A stretch of DNA of 64,000 bases from Apium graveolens (Eukaryota > Streptophyta > Magnoliopsida > Apiales > Apiaceae). Shown piece after piece: positions 21,043 to 32,434 of this stretch (position 1 is its first letter; the number at the start of each line of letters is the position of its first letter). The position numbers were made by a program, and so were the translations under genes. The DNA lies in the NCBI RefSeq assembly GCF_009905375.1, contig NC_133653.1, forward strand, positions 89,269,004 to 89,333,003. The letters are read 5' to 3'. The notes beneath the pieces were generated by a model. It saw only the letters and a program-made list of their open reading frames with translations, did no database searches and had not been told where the DNA came from.

Positions 21043-24000
21043 TATAACGACTCGTGTATTTTTGAATTATTTAAATATGTAATTGTGGAGGTATTAATTA
21101 AATAAAATATGTGTCTTGGTTTTGGCAGCAGTGTGTTGATGTATACTATTTGTCTGTGATTTATTGGTGTAAAGGATTGAAATGTGTAATTAAAAATTGA
21201 GTTATATTGTTATGTTTTATTTTTAAAGGTGATTTTATTACAATTTTAAATCCGTAAATATTTGGATTGTCTCTAAAATTAGTTTTATGGTTTTATAATT
21301 ATATTAATTATTTTTGGGGTTTTATAAAATTTAGAAATCAATATTTCATCAATTATTTAGCCCGGTATGATTTTCTGATCATATTTAAGTGTAAATTCCA
21401 TATTAAATTCGAGAATTCTTCAAAAATTATGAAACTCATATTTATTTAAGTTTGGAATATTCCGAGAATTTCAAAAAAAATTGGGAATTTTTTAGATTAA
21501 TTTCACCCGCACGTTGTTTCGCTTATTCGTTAAAAGCGGGTATAAATTGCATTTCAGAAATTATTTTAAAATTACGAAATTTATGTTTTTATAAACTTCG
21601 GGATATTTGTGACATTTTAAAACTATTTTCGTAATTTTCTGAAATTGTTTTACGGGCACCACGGTCCGTTAATTTCAAATTTCAGGATAAACCGGGTCTC
21701 AAAACCTTCGTGATTATCTATTAGTACACGTGTTAACATCACAAAAATTTCAAGTGCTACGTGCCCTGCTTCACCGAACTGTGTTATGCAGTTTTTATTA
21801 AAACATTAATCTCTCTTTCCCTCATCTTAACCCCTCTTTCTCTCTATCAATAGTCTCTTTCTCCCGTGTTTTTATTTCCTTCCTCCTCCCTAATCTGTTT
21901 CCGATTGATCCCTATCATACTCATGTTGCGCCGTTGTTGTCTCAGTACTTGGTAATGGTTATGCCGCATGTTTTCTTTCCACCTTTTCCGGCCGCCGCCG
22001 GCCACTTTCCCGGCGAGGTGGCCTGGGCGATGTTGTGTGTATGTTGGGTGTATATCTGTGTGTATATAGCGGTGTGTGTGCATGAATTATATGTGTGTGT
22101 GTATTAGTGTTCGAGTACGTGTGTGTGTTAAGGGCTGCTTCCCTGTGTCTCCTGCCAAGTCGTGGCCTTGTTCTGCTTTCCTCTATTTTTCGGTTGCGCG
22201 TGAGGCGCGTGCACGGTATCCTGTTGTTGTTGTTGTTTGTTACTTGGTTCAGTTAATTCTGAATTTTTATTTATTACTTTTGCAGGAAATTATTTGACTG
22301 GATTTTTGTGAAATAAAATAATTTTCGTGCGGGAAATTAATTAATCGGTGAAATTTATTCGGAAACCCGAATAGTATTGGGTACCAATAAATTTTGCCGC
22401 CGTCGACGATGAGCCTCGGCGAGTCGACGGTGGACTGTGATGACACGATTCTGAGTCCTAATATTTTTAATAAATAAAATTCGTGTTGTGTTTTGATTCT
22501 GGATCGAATTAGTTAATTAGTAAATGTTGAATCGGGATGGTTGAGTTAGTTGTGATTATTGAATTGTATCGGTGATTGGAAATTTTAGAATGGAGTGGTG
22601 AATTATTGTAGTTGTTATTGTTGTGAACTTTGTCGTTTGACGTCGATTGATGTTTCGACGGGTAGTCCGATAAACAAAGGAGACGCTGCCCGATTTTCGG
22701 GAAATCAACTATGGAAATTCGGGAGCGTATCTAGTAATTATCAGGACGTCAAGTGAATATATATACTTATACTTTATACGAACTTGATTGTATGTTGTGG
22801 TGAATGTTCTGTCCAAAACTCAGTAATCCTAATTTTGTAAAATAACGAGTATACGTATTTTCCGAAAATGAACACTGAACCGATTTTGAGAATGTGAACC
22901 CTAATTGTTGTATGTGGTATTATAATATGAATAATTACGAGTTAAAATATGCTATCGTATGGGTAGGTTATAGCGAGGATATGTCAAGCATAACTGGGTA
23001 TCTAACATATAGTATTTCGACCCTGTAGGTTCTAGTCGGAAAACCGAAAGTGGACAATGGACTAGAGATAACCTAGTGGTCAGTCGACGAGCTCAGTAGA
23101 GTTTCAACCGAAAAACCTGAGTGTCGAAGTCGAATCCAATGGGATCTAGTGGTTGGACGTTAAAGCCTGAGCAACAGACTCGGCTCAGAATGATCAGTAA
23201 TAGTTGTAAAGCCCTGTAAGGCAAGTACTTCTGAACTTTTCTTCAAAATATATTGCAAATATATTTTCGAACTGTTTCATAACATGTCGCTACTATTCAA
23301 AATTACCCCTGTTTTATATTGCAAGTGCTATAAACAATTTACCCTTGAACCCTGATTTTTCTTGATCTTGAGCCGTAAGCCTTATTCTTTGTAAACCATC
23401 CTTTTTTGATCATCAGATAGCAAATCACATAAATATGATACTACTCCCCAAATGTATAACTACCAAACACCAAGCACTGGAAAAAAATTGTTTGAAAACA
23501 CAGAAACTTTTATACTCCAACCATTCTTTATAACATCAAAGAACTATACATTGAAAAATCATTATTTGTCTAATACCTGATCCTTTTACAGACTGAAAAC
23601 CGTTTCTTATACATACCCTGATATACCCTTGAGATATCCATGAGTTTCCTTACGTTCTTATTCAAGTGTTTAACCATCATTGATTATGGTCTTGTTTTAT
23701 CGAATTATATTGTTTATCATATTGAACTGCTTTAAAATTGGATAGTTTTATATATATATGTGTGGACCAGATTCGTGGTCAGACCATATCAATGGTCAAG
23801 TTAGGCCAATGTGTGCCTTGGATCCAGTAATTGGAGCAGTACTATGTGCTTTGCTCAGGGTTAGTGCGTGACTGATCAGCAGCCTAACCTTGGTTTTAAA
23901 ACTTAAAATGAATATCCAATTCTAACGATTGTTTAACAATAAACTTGATTCTTCTGAATCATTCCATTTGAACATTGCTTAACCTCAGTTATCACTGTTA

Positions 24001-24127
24001 TGACTTGCTAAGCTAGTTAGCTCACCCTTGCAATTCTTTTTATATATTTTACAATTGAAAAGGATATGGATGATAGTAAAGTTCCTCAGTCCAAAGTGCG
24101 GGCTAAGGTTCCAGTTCGAGTTGGATC
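21043..24127 (+). repeat. 3' LTR of the plus gypsy element, right end missing
   Basis: Direct copy of 13207-16340, highly similar throughout, apart from a ~55-bp deletion near 23380 and small indels. It breaks off at GAGTTGGATC (24127), about 260 bp before the LTR end seen at 16599, where element B sequence starts. Confidence 0.8.
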
Positions 24128-27100
24128 TCAGCATATTCAAGTTCATTGACCATCCTCCTTTTAGCATTTTTCAATTCAACTGTATCTTCACCAGTTTGAA
24201 TGATAGCAACCCTGAGATCAATTATTTTAGCTTTCCTTATATCCTGATTCAGTCTGATTATAAAGGTTTTATCATACTCTAGATTGAATTCAAGTCCCTT
24301 AATACCATAAAATATAGAGATGATCTTTGCGGTGTTAGGGTTCATTTCAACAATATCTCCACTGTGAGATCTGTACTTAGGATAGTATGGGCTGTCAGAC
24401 TTTATAGAGTAAAGCCTCTTCTGTCTTTGAATATTTGATTTTAAATAACCTGTAGCACCATTTGTTGATCTGTTTTTCACTTGAAGCAGAAATAGTACAT
24501 GTTCCAGTTCTTCAAAATACCTTAATGGAATAGCATTCTTCTTGATCTGGAATACCCTCCCATTAGTCATAAAGTATAACATAACATCTTCTTTCAAAAC
24601 AGAGTTGTAAACCATTTGTACAGATTCAAGTTGATTCAATCTCTCAGGAGTTGTTCCTACTCCTGGTTCACTCAAGGAAGTTAGATCATTGGTAGTATTA
24701 TTTACTCTCTTCTCTTTAGAACTACCCAATCCTGATTTGTCTCTTGCTTCCTTTCCTATAACAACTCTTGCTTCAAAACCACTTGATGTAGTCTTCAATG
24801 GTTGAGTCTGTTGAGCTTTAGTGAATCCTGGTAGTAGAATCTTTGAAGGTTTAACATGAGCAATGTCAGAGGTTTCCTTTTCCTTATCTTCTGATATCAA
24901 GCCAACTTGAGCTATGTCAGAGGTTGCTTGCTTCACTGTCATATCAGAACTTACTACATCTTGACTCTGAATAACTTGAGCCATGTCAGAGGTTGGTTGA
25001 GAAATCTTCTTTTTCATCAGAGTAAGACTAGTATCTTCTTCATCAATAATTTCCTCATCCATGATTGGCATGTACACCTTTACAGGTTCATCAATTTTTT
25101 CTTTGCCCTTGGATCTACCTCCACTTGTGATTTGGCTTTGGTTGCCTCGGAAATTGTCCTCTCCTTAATCACAATAACCTTAGGCTTTGGAAGTTTCTTT
25201 TCAACAATAGAAGCTTTAGACTTGGAGTTGAAATTTTCTGCTTTAAGTCTAGCTTCTTCTTCCTTTAGACTTTCAAAGTCCATTCCTGGATTTTCTTTGA
25301 GAAATAATCTCTTTGAAATTTCTTCATCAAGCTCCAGATGTCCAGTAGAACTTATCCTTTTACCAGTATCATAACTTATTCTTCTCCCAGCATCAGAACT
25401 TGTTCTTTGACAGGTAGTTCCAGCTTTGCTTGATGAAAAACCTTTGCCTTGACCATGACCTCTACCCATTCCAGAGTTTCCCTGGTCATTATTTCCATCA
25501 TCCTTACCCTTCAGTACTTAACTAGATTTGTATTTGGACTTAATCACTTTCTCCCCCTTTTTGGCATCAGCAGGTAGAAGAAGAGAGACAAGCAATTCCA
25601 CTGAGGATTGGATCTCATTGAGTTGAGTTTGCTGAGAAGCTTGATTCTTTAGAATTTCAGAAATTTGATCTTGTTGCTTCTCCTGAGTCTTTTCAATATA
25701 CCCAATTCGGTCAAAGGTTGGCTTGAAAAATCTATTCTTTTCCAATGTTATATTCATATCTTGCTAGATCAGAGATTCTTGAATTTTATTCACCTTGTCA
25801 TGAGTTATTGAGTGTTGACCTTGAAGGTGCCTTGTACTCAATGCAGTAACTCTCAGCTGTGCCTTGAAATCATCATTTATCAACATTTCATCAGCCTTAG
25901 CCAGGTGCTCAGCAAGAATTTTTTCATTAGGAACAAAAGTAACTTTGTTCTACTCCTTAGTCGACTCCTTTCCTCTAGGAGTTTCACTCCAAGGTCCTGG
26001 TGCATCCTCTCTAACAAACTTCTTGATCAAATCAGCTTTGTTAACTGTTTGTTGAGGTGCATGTCCTGAAGGACCAGCTGCATCAGCATCTACATTTGTA
26101 GCAGCTTCACCAGTAATTTCAGCATTGTCAGCATCAGAACTTACAGAGCCTGCAGTATCAGCATCCTATGATAAAATAACAGTATGTGAGGCTATAGAGG
26201 CTTCAACATCATCCTCTAAATTCTGATCTGCAACTAAGTTCTAATTAACATCCAAATTTTGATGCCCACCTAAAATCTGATCTTCATCATCTAGATTCAG
26301 AACTGGTGTTGATGGAATATCTGCATTGAAATCAGCATCCAAAAGTGGTGTTGTTGGTGGAGTGAGTTGAGTTGGTGGAGCTTCCAAGTACAGAACCTCA
26401 GGTACAATCAAGTTATGAATATCAATTTCAGCACTTGTACATGGGTCTTCAGTATGTACTGGATCAATTACAGGAGACACAGGAGGTGTACACACTTGCT
26501 CTGGAATATCCTATTGCTCTTGAATAGGAGACTTTGGAGCTTGAGTAAAGTCTGATTCAGCTGTGGGAAGTAATTCAATGACTATAGGTTCTGTTGGGAT
26601 CAGAGATTCCTGACCCCCTTCCTTTGCTGCTGCTTCCATAATTTCTTCAGAGTGTGATGATACACTTAGAGCCCTCCTGGCTCTTTGCTTTTTAAGTCTC
26701 TTTGCAGAAGTAGAGACTTTGGGAGCTTCATCATCAGAATTTAGCTTTCTAAGCCTTTTGAGGAGCCTAGAACTCCCAGTTTCAGTATCTTTCTGAGAAG
26801 AGATCATCTCAGCTTCTACAACAACAGGTTCTGATAGGGGTACCTGTTCCTCATTATCTGACTCATCTCTCAGAACTATCCTTCTTCTCTTCTGTTGAGA
26901 CTGAGGTACTATCTTAGTCCTCTTAGGTTTTGAAGATGAAGGTTTCATCAGATGTGCTGAAGGTTGAGGTTGAGACGACTGTGTTGGTTTATAATATGTC
27001 CTGATGGAGGGTTGAGTTGGTTGAGGTTGAGAAGTTTGAGGTTGGTGAGAGATGGTATGTTCTGATGGATGTTGTGTTGGCTGTGATGTGTTGGTGGGTT

Positions 27101-27931
27101 GGACATCAGGGTAAATAGATGTGTATGTTTGTGGATCAGCATTTACCAAGATTTGTTTTACTGACTGAGGAATCTGTAAGGGTCTCAGCTCTTGTTTCTT
27201 ATTATCAGCATTTAACAAATCATTAAAAGCCCTTTTTGCAAGCTTAAAGGGTGGAATTAAAATACTGGCAGTTGGGGTTCATCAACACAACAGAAAGTAT
27301 ATATAACCTGACAGAATCTAGCAAAGTATACTACATTCCTATCTTCTGTCATCCTATCCCCTATGAAACCTAGCACAGCACTTGCAAAATCAAAATGAGT
27401 TTGATGAATAAGGGCATACCCGATTTGCTGACTCATGATGGGAATAGCATCAAAGTTGGAGCATTTATTGGCGAACGCCTTAGTGATACAATCAAAGAAA
27501 AAGCTTCATTCCTTTTTGATATTTGATCTTTTCAGTTGACCCAGCTTTCCCAAACCTTTCTCATAGCCCAGACTGGCCATAAGCTGCTGTAAGACAGGAT
27601 CCTCCACTGTTGAGAATGTGCAACCTTCAGGTAAGTGGAGAGCTTTACGAACTGCTCCAGGAGTAACCACATGCTCGACATCTCCTGATGTGAAAACAAT
27701 GCTTGGAGTACCAGTAGCACCACCATCATCAAAAAGCCTAGTTCGCCAAAATGCCAACACTTGTTTGCTTGAAATAGTTTGAGGTTGAGTCAAAGCATAC
27801 CCAATCTCGCTATTGGCTAAAAAATCTTTCACAAAGTGTAGATCTGATGGAGCTTCAGCCTTATTCAATATTCCTGCATAGTTATTTGGTACAAACTTGG
27901 CTCCATCAACAATTAAATCTTTGGGCGCCAT
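24128..27931 (-). pseudogene. Third (env-like position) ORF of element B
   Basis: Starts MAPKDLIVDGAKFVPNNYAG at 27931. A folded-looking N-terminal part (about 220 residues, including SEIGYALTQPQTISSKQ and VLGFIGDRMTEDRN) is followed by a long low-complexity region rich in P, Q, S, T and acidic residues with K/R-rich patches (such as RRIVL). Further on come a likely coiled coil (25757-25518) and a block SKRLFLKENPGMDFE that recurs in element D. The N-terminal part has a TGA in place of the expected Trp codon near 27505. After a frameshift near 27230, pieces at 27218-26511, 26495-26241, 25757-25518 and 25469-25080 all lie in one frame separated by single stops; the frame shifts once more to 25077. 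Short TSDxAxV repeats sit near 24850-25000. I see no clear membrane segment or signal peptide, so 'env-like' is positional. The last few residues read into gypsy LTR sequence. Confidence 0.65.
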
Positions 27932-29420
27932 CAGAAATAAGTGAGAAATTAGTTTTCCTGAAAGGTGTTTGATGAAATATCTGTATAGAAAACCGTCAGA
28001 AAATGTGAGAGAGAATATGAAAAGAGAGAGAGTGAGTAGAATAAAAATGAAAATAAAAGATTTGAAAATATTTTATCTCTTTTACTTAGACACCCCACGT
28101 GACAGTAGTTAATAAGAAGTGGAATAGACCTTTACACCTGTCAGCCATGCAGCAGTTAAGGAAAAAGTTAATGGGCATGGTAAATAAGTAATGATTACAT
28201 TGCACGTTCAGTTTTTAAATAAAACTGTTCCCACTAAACAAATGATTATTACTGCTTTATCTCACATAAACCAATATTCTGAGAAAATATAATCGTTCAA
28301 GTAATGACCAAAAATAAACCAAGTAAATAAATACTGCCACGTCAGCATCAGAATTTGATTATTATCAGAATTTAAAAGTCATCAGAATATGGCTCTTTAA
28401 CTCAAAAAGTGAATGTTTATTCCTGTAATTCTTCACACAAATATTGATATGGGTATATCAGAACTTAATCATCAGAACTTCCATCAGAACTTGTCCTCAA
28501 AATTTATACAACTGACACTTAAACTGTTCATCTAAAACAACATTGATCACCACAGTAATTTTCATCATTCATAAGGAGTGTAAGTGTGTGCATTTAGCTA
28601 AATATCAGACAAATAGTAAAGTCTGATTCACTTCAGTACATCTTAGTAATAAGGCATAACTTAGAACTTTTCTCAAAATCTGTCATTATTCAGAAGTCTA
28701 CTATAGAATGAGTTCATGCATGAGTCCACCTCAAATGTTTTGTGCTCATTCTATGCATCTTTTGAAATTCCTTTTTACAGTGGCTTAAAAGTGAGTCACG
28801 ACTACTTATTAGAATTTATGTTGTTATCAGAGTATTTCTCCAGTAATCAGAGAATGTGAAAAGTCACCAAGAAAATTTTATTTTTCTTTTCTAATGCATA
28901 TTACTTAATACCAACAATGCACTTGGGTCTTCCCTTCCACATGTATTTTTCTCTAGATCTCAAAGGAGTACCTGATTTTTATTTCTTTTCTATTTCTTTT
29001 TCTTTTGATAATTGAGGTTTATCAGCACTAAGTACATCCATAAGATTTACCAATATCAGAACATAACAGATAAGAAGCACTATTCTAGTTTTTGACTTAG
29101 TAATAAGATACACAAAGTAAACATAACTAAGTTCAGTATCATAATTTGCTAGTGTTAAAAGATTTCCACATAAACAATTACTTCATACATGGGATCATTA
29201 GTATGTTAAAGACTACTAGGTCAGCATCTAGCACAGTTATCCTCATTGGATTGAATAGTCACAGAAACATTCATATCACTATCAGAGTTTAGAAATTCAC
29301 ATCAGACAACAATCAGCACTTAGAAAATTTCAATTTAAGCACAGAATACACAAAGATAGTAATATCTCTAAATACTGATCATAAAGTCTGATGTATCAGA
29401 ACATAAACTAAGCAGATTTA
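27932..29420 (-). other. Spacer between RNase H and third ORF, element B
   Basis: A+T-rich and non-coding. Just upstream of the third ORF (minus strand) it has CTCTCTCTC and a pyrimidine-rich TTTTCTATACAG (ending at 27981), which looks like a 3' splice site. Motifs such as TTCTGATA/TATCAGAA recur many times. No other gene seen. Confidence 0.5.
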
Positions 29421-30282
29421 GAGAAAGAACCTGAAACCATTCCAAGTTCATTTACCAATCTTCTAAAGTAGCTTCATATAGTGGTTTTGTGAAGATATCT
29501 GCTAGTTGTTGATCTGTTGGAACAAAATGCAATTCCACTGTACCTTCCATCACATGCTCCCTTATGAAATGGTACATAATGCTGATATGCTTTGTCATTG
29601 AGTGTTGAACTGGATTACCTGTCATAGCAATAGCACTTTGATTATCACAGTAAATAGGGATTTTAGAATATGTTAACCCATAATCCAGTAACTGATTCTT
29701 CATCCAAAGAATCTGTGCACAACAACTTCCTGCAGCAATGTATTATGCTTCTACAGTTGATGTGGAAATTGACTTTTGTTTCTTGCTAAACCAAGAAACC
29801 AATCTGCCTCCAAGAAATTGGCAGCTTCCACTTGTGCATTTCCTGTCAATTTTGCATCCTACAAAATCTGTATCTGAGTAACCTATTAGCTTAAAGTCTG
29901 ATTCTCTAGGATACCACAATCCCATATCAGCTGTACCCTTAAGATACTTGAAAATTCTTTTCACAACTGTTAAGTGAGGTTCTCTTGCATCTGCTTGAAA
30001 TCTTGCACAAAGACAGGTAGCATACTTGATATCAGGTCTACTTGCAGTTAGATAGAGTAGTGAGCCAATCATACCTCTGTAATCAGTAATATCTACTGAT
30101 GTACCAGTATCTTTATCCAATTTTGTTGCAGTGGCCATAGGAGTGGATGCACTTGAACAGTCTTGCATTCCAAATTTCTTCAACAAATTTCTGGTGTACT
30201 TAGATTGACAAATAAAAGTTCCTTCTTCATTCTGCTTGACTTGAAGGCCCAAAAAATAGCTAAGTTCTCCCATCATACTCAT
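29420..30282 (-). pseudogene. RNase H and end of RT, element B
   Basis: 30282 to 29743 reads GELSYFLGLQVKQNEEGTFI through RGMIGSLLYLTASRPDIKYA and YLKGTADMGLWYPRESDFKL to SISTSTVEA, then meets a stop. It resumes at 29703 ([20 protein letters not shown]) and reaches [16 protein letters not shown], the end of copia RNase H. The usual '[10 protein letters not shown]' tail is broken. The RNase H removes the RNA strand during reverse transcription. Confidence 0.85.
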
Positions 30283-31290
30283 TTGCTCATTCGATATCTT
30301 GACTGTATTAACTTGGCAAACTTCTTACAAAGTCTGTCATTTGTAGAACCAAAAATGATATCATCAACATATATCTGCACCAAAAGTAAGTCCTTTCCAT
30401 GGTTGAGATAAAACAATATTTTGTCAATAGTCCCTCTGTTAAATCCACTTTCCAGAAGAAACTGAGCTAAGGTCGCATACCATGCTCTTGGAGCTTGATT
30501 AAGGCCATAAAGTGCTTTATCAAGTCTGTAAACATGATTAGGAAATTTTGAATCTACAAAACCTGGAGGTTGTTCAACATATACTTCTTCTTCCAATTCT
30601 CCATTAAGAAAAGCACTTTTTACATCCATTTGAAAGACTGTAAACTTTTTGTGAGCAGCATAAGCCAAAAATATCTTTATGGCTTCCAATCTAGCAACTG
30701 GTGCAAATGTTTCATCATAATCAATTCCCTCCTGTTGAGAATATCCTTTTGCAACCAGCCTTGCTTTATTCCTTGTAATTATGCCATCACTATCAGTTTT
30801 GTTCTGAACACCCACTTTGTGCCAACAACAGATCTGTTCTTTGGTCTTGGCACCAGGGTCCAGACTTTATTTCTTTCAAATTCATTTAACTATTCCTGCA
30901 TTGCTTGCACCCAATCAGCATCTTGAAGAGCTTCTTCCACTTTCTTTGGTTCAGTCTGAGAAAGAAAAGAGTGATAGAGACATTCATTTGATGTTGATGT
31001 TCTAGTTCTAATACCTTCTTCAGAATCTCCAATAATCAAGTCAGGTGTATGTGCTTTAGTCCACTTCTTTGCTGACAGAAGATTATCTCTAGAACCGGAT
31101 GCTCCCCCATGATCCATGTTGTCTCCATCAATATATTCTGATGCTCCCCATGAAATTATGCTCTCTGAGTTGGATCCTTCAGAATTTGAGTTTCCAGAAT
31201 TATCAGAACTTAGCCCATCAGAACTTGATGTATCATATAAATCAGTTAATGACTCATCAGGTTTTGAATCAAAGTGCTCATATTCTTGAG
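30279..31290 (-). pseudogene. Integrase-RT linker and reverse transcriptase, element B
   Basis: The linker WTKAHTPDLIIGDSEEGIR (about 31077-31020) leads to ALQDADWVQAMQE, then a stop (normally followed by [10 protein letters not shown]). A one-base deletion near 30810 shifts the frame. From 30815 the RT core is open: [40 protein letters not shown] and the catalytic YVDDIIFG (about 30371-30348). The conserved lysine in 'LYGLKQAPRAWY' is Asn here. Confidence 0.85.
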
Positions 31291-31744
31291 TGAGTATAGT
31301 CTTCCTGTTCTTCTTAATTGAATCAGTTCCCTAGCATCTTGTCTCCAAGGCATCCCATATCTCCTTTGCAGTCTTGCAGTTGATTACCCTGTTTGACATG
31401 ACATTATCAATGGCACTATGCAGCAAATGTCTTACCTTTGCATCATTTGCAATAGATGAGATATCTTCAGCTGTATATTCACTTTTCTCCTTTGGTACAG
31501 TCTGTGCTGGCTGATCTGCAACTACAACAGAGAGCTTAGTTGGCTTATGTGGTCCTTCATTAATTCTGTCAAGGTATTCTGGATCTGTAGCTTCCAGAAA
31601 CATAGACATCCTCACCTTCCATATGGGATACTCAGAAGATTTTAGTATGGGAACCCTAATAGTCTCATATCGATTATGGATTTAAGTCTTTGGTGTTTCT
31701 TCAGTTTTGGTGGGCTTGGTTGGAGTTTGTACTTCTTTAGACAT
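31235..31744 (-). pseudogene. N-terminal gag fragment of element B
   Basis: Starts MSKEVQTPTKPTKTEETPKT at 31744, then a stop; gag-like residues continue (VRMSMFLEATDPEYLDRINE, ATG at 31615; DAKVRHLLHSAIDNVMSNRV) up to LETRC, where a TAG stands for an expected CAG. After that QEYEHFDSKPDESLTDLYD joins directly to TSSSDGLSSDNS, which belongs to the linker before RT. So about two-thirds of gag, all of protease and all of integrase are deleted at about 31235-31250. Confidence 0.75.
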
Positions 31745-31785
31745 GATTATTTTTGGATCTTAAACTGTTTGTGTGTTACAGATCT

Positions 31786-31797
31786 GCTCTGATACCA
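31786..31797 (-). promoter_or_regulatory. tRNA-iMet primer-binding site, element B
   Basis: The minus strand reads TGGTATCAGAGC, a perfect iMet primer site, two bases inside the LTR end at 31800. Confidence 0.9.
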
Positions 31798-31799
31798 CT

Positions 31800-32434
31800 T
31801 GTTAGGTCACACACACTGTAGAAGGGGGTTGAATATAGTGTTTACTACAATCAAATCGAATATAAGAACTCAAGTAACAGAACACAGATTTTATTCAACA
31901 CAATAAACTCTGTTACAAAGAACTGTTCTCTCTCAGTAATGAACAAATTATCACGAGAGCTGCTAGGGTTATAAAGAATAATATTTTTGATTAAGATAAC
32001 ACATATAGTATATACCCTATGCTGTGTTTATATAGACACACAGTTACAAGATAATCTTCTAATTGATATCGAATATGATTCTGCTTCCTAAAATATATCA
32101 ATCAGTTATCTTTTCTTCCAAGTATTCTTTTCTTCATAGAATTCTTCACCATGCATATCTCTTCTTATGTTTGTCTCGACTCTCGATCTTCTTTCCTTCA
32201 ATCAGCCGCCTTCCTTATCTGAACGCCTCCTTAAGTCCTGATATTATCTCCTGATAAATATCTCCTGATAACTTAAGTTTTGATATCTTAAGTCCTGACT
32301 TCAGTATAAGTACTGATTTCCAGTTAAGTACTGATTTTTCCTGTTAAGTAAGATCTGAAAACTAAAGACAAATCATCATTAGACATGACATCACAAATAT
32401 ATCTAACATCCAACTTTACTTGTACTTATCTAAC
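31800..32434 (-). repeat. 5' LTR of element B
   Basis: 635 bp. On the minus strand it starts TGTTAGATAAG (32434) and ends GTGACCTAACA (31800), perfect TGTTAG/CTAACA inverted ends. A TATA box (CTATATAAACA) is at about 32035-32025. The flanking five bases on the + strand right side are ATGTT (32435-32439); the other target copy is lost with the 3' end. Confidence 0.85.

Larger units (their letters stand above)
13207..24127 (+). mobile_element. Decayed plus-strand Ty3/gypsy element with very long LTRs (Tekay/Del-like)
   Basis: Two direct copies of a >3-kb sequence (13207-16599 and 21043-24127) flank an internal part with an iMet primer site and broken gag, protease, RT and RNase H. The pol homology ends soon after RNase H, so most of integrase is missing. 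Long LTRs and this primer site fit the Tekay/Del chromoviruses; the lineage is inference because the chromodomain would lie in the missing part. The right LTR is cut at 24127, where copia element B begins. Confidence 0.7.
24128..32434 (-). mobile_element. Copia element B, internally deleted and 3'-truncated
   Basis: On the minus strand: 5' LTR (32434-31800), primer site, start of gag, direct jump to the linker before RT, RT, RNase H, a 1.5-kb spacer and a long third ORF cut off at 24128. The rest of gag, protease and integrase are missing, and so is the 3' LTR. The third ORF suggests the SIRE/Maximus group (inference). Confidence 0.8.

Noticed and set aside
24907..25374. 155-codon plus-strand frame
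   Set aside because: Antisense shadow of element B's third ORF, with no independent motif.
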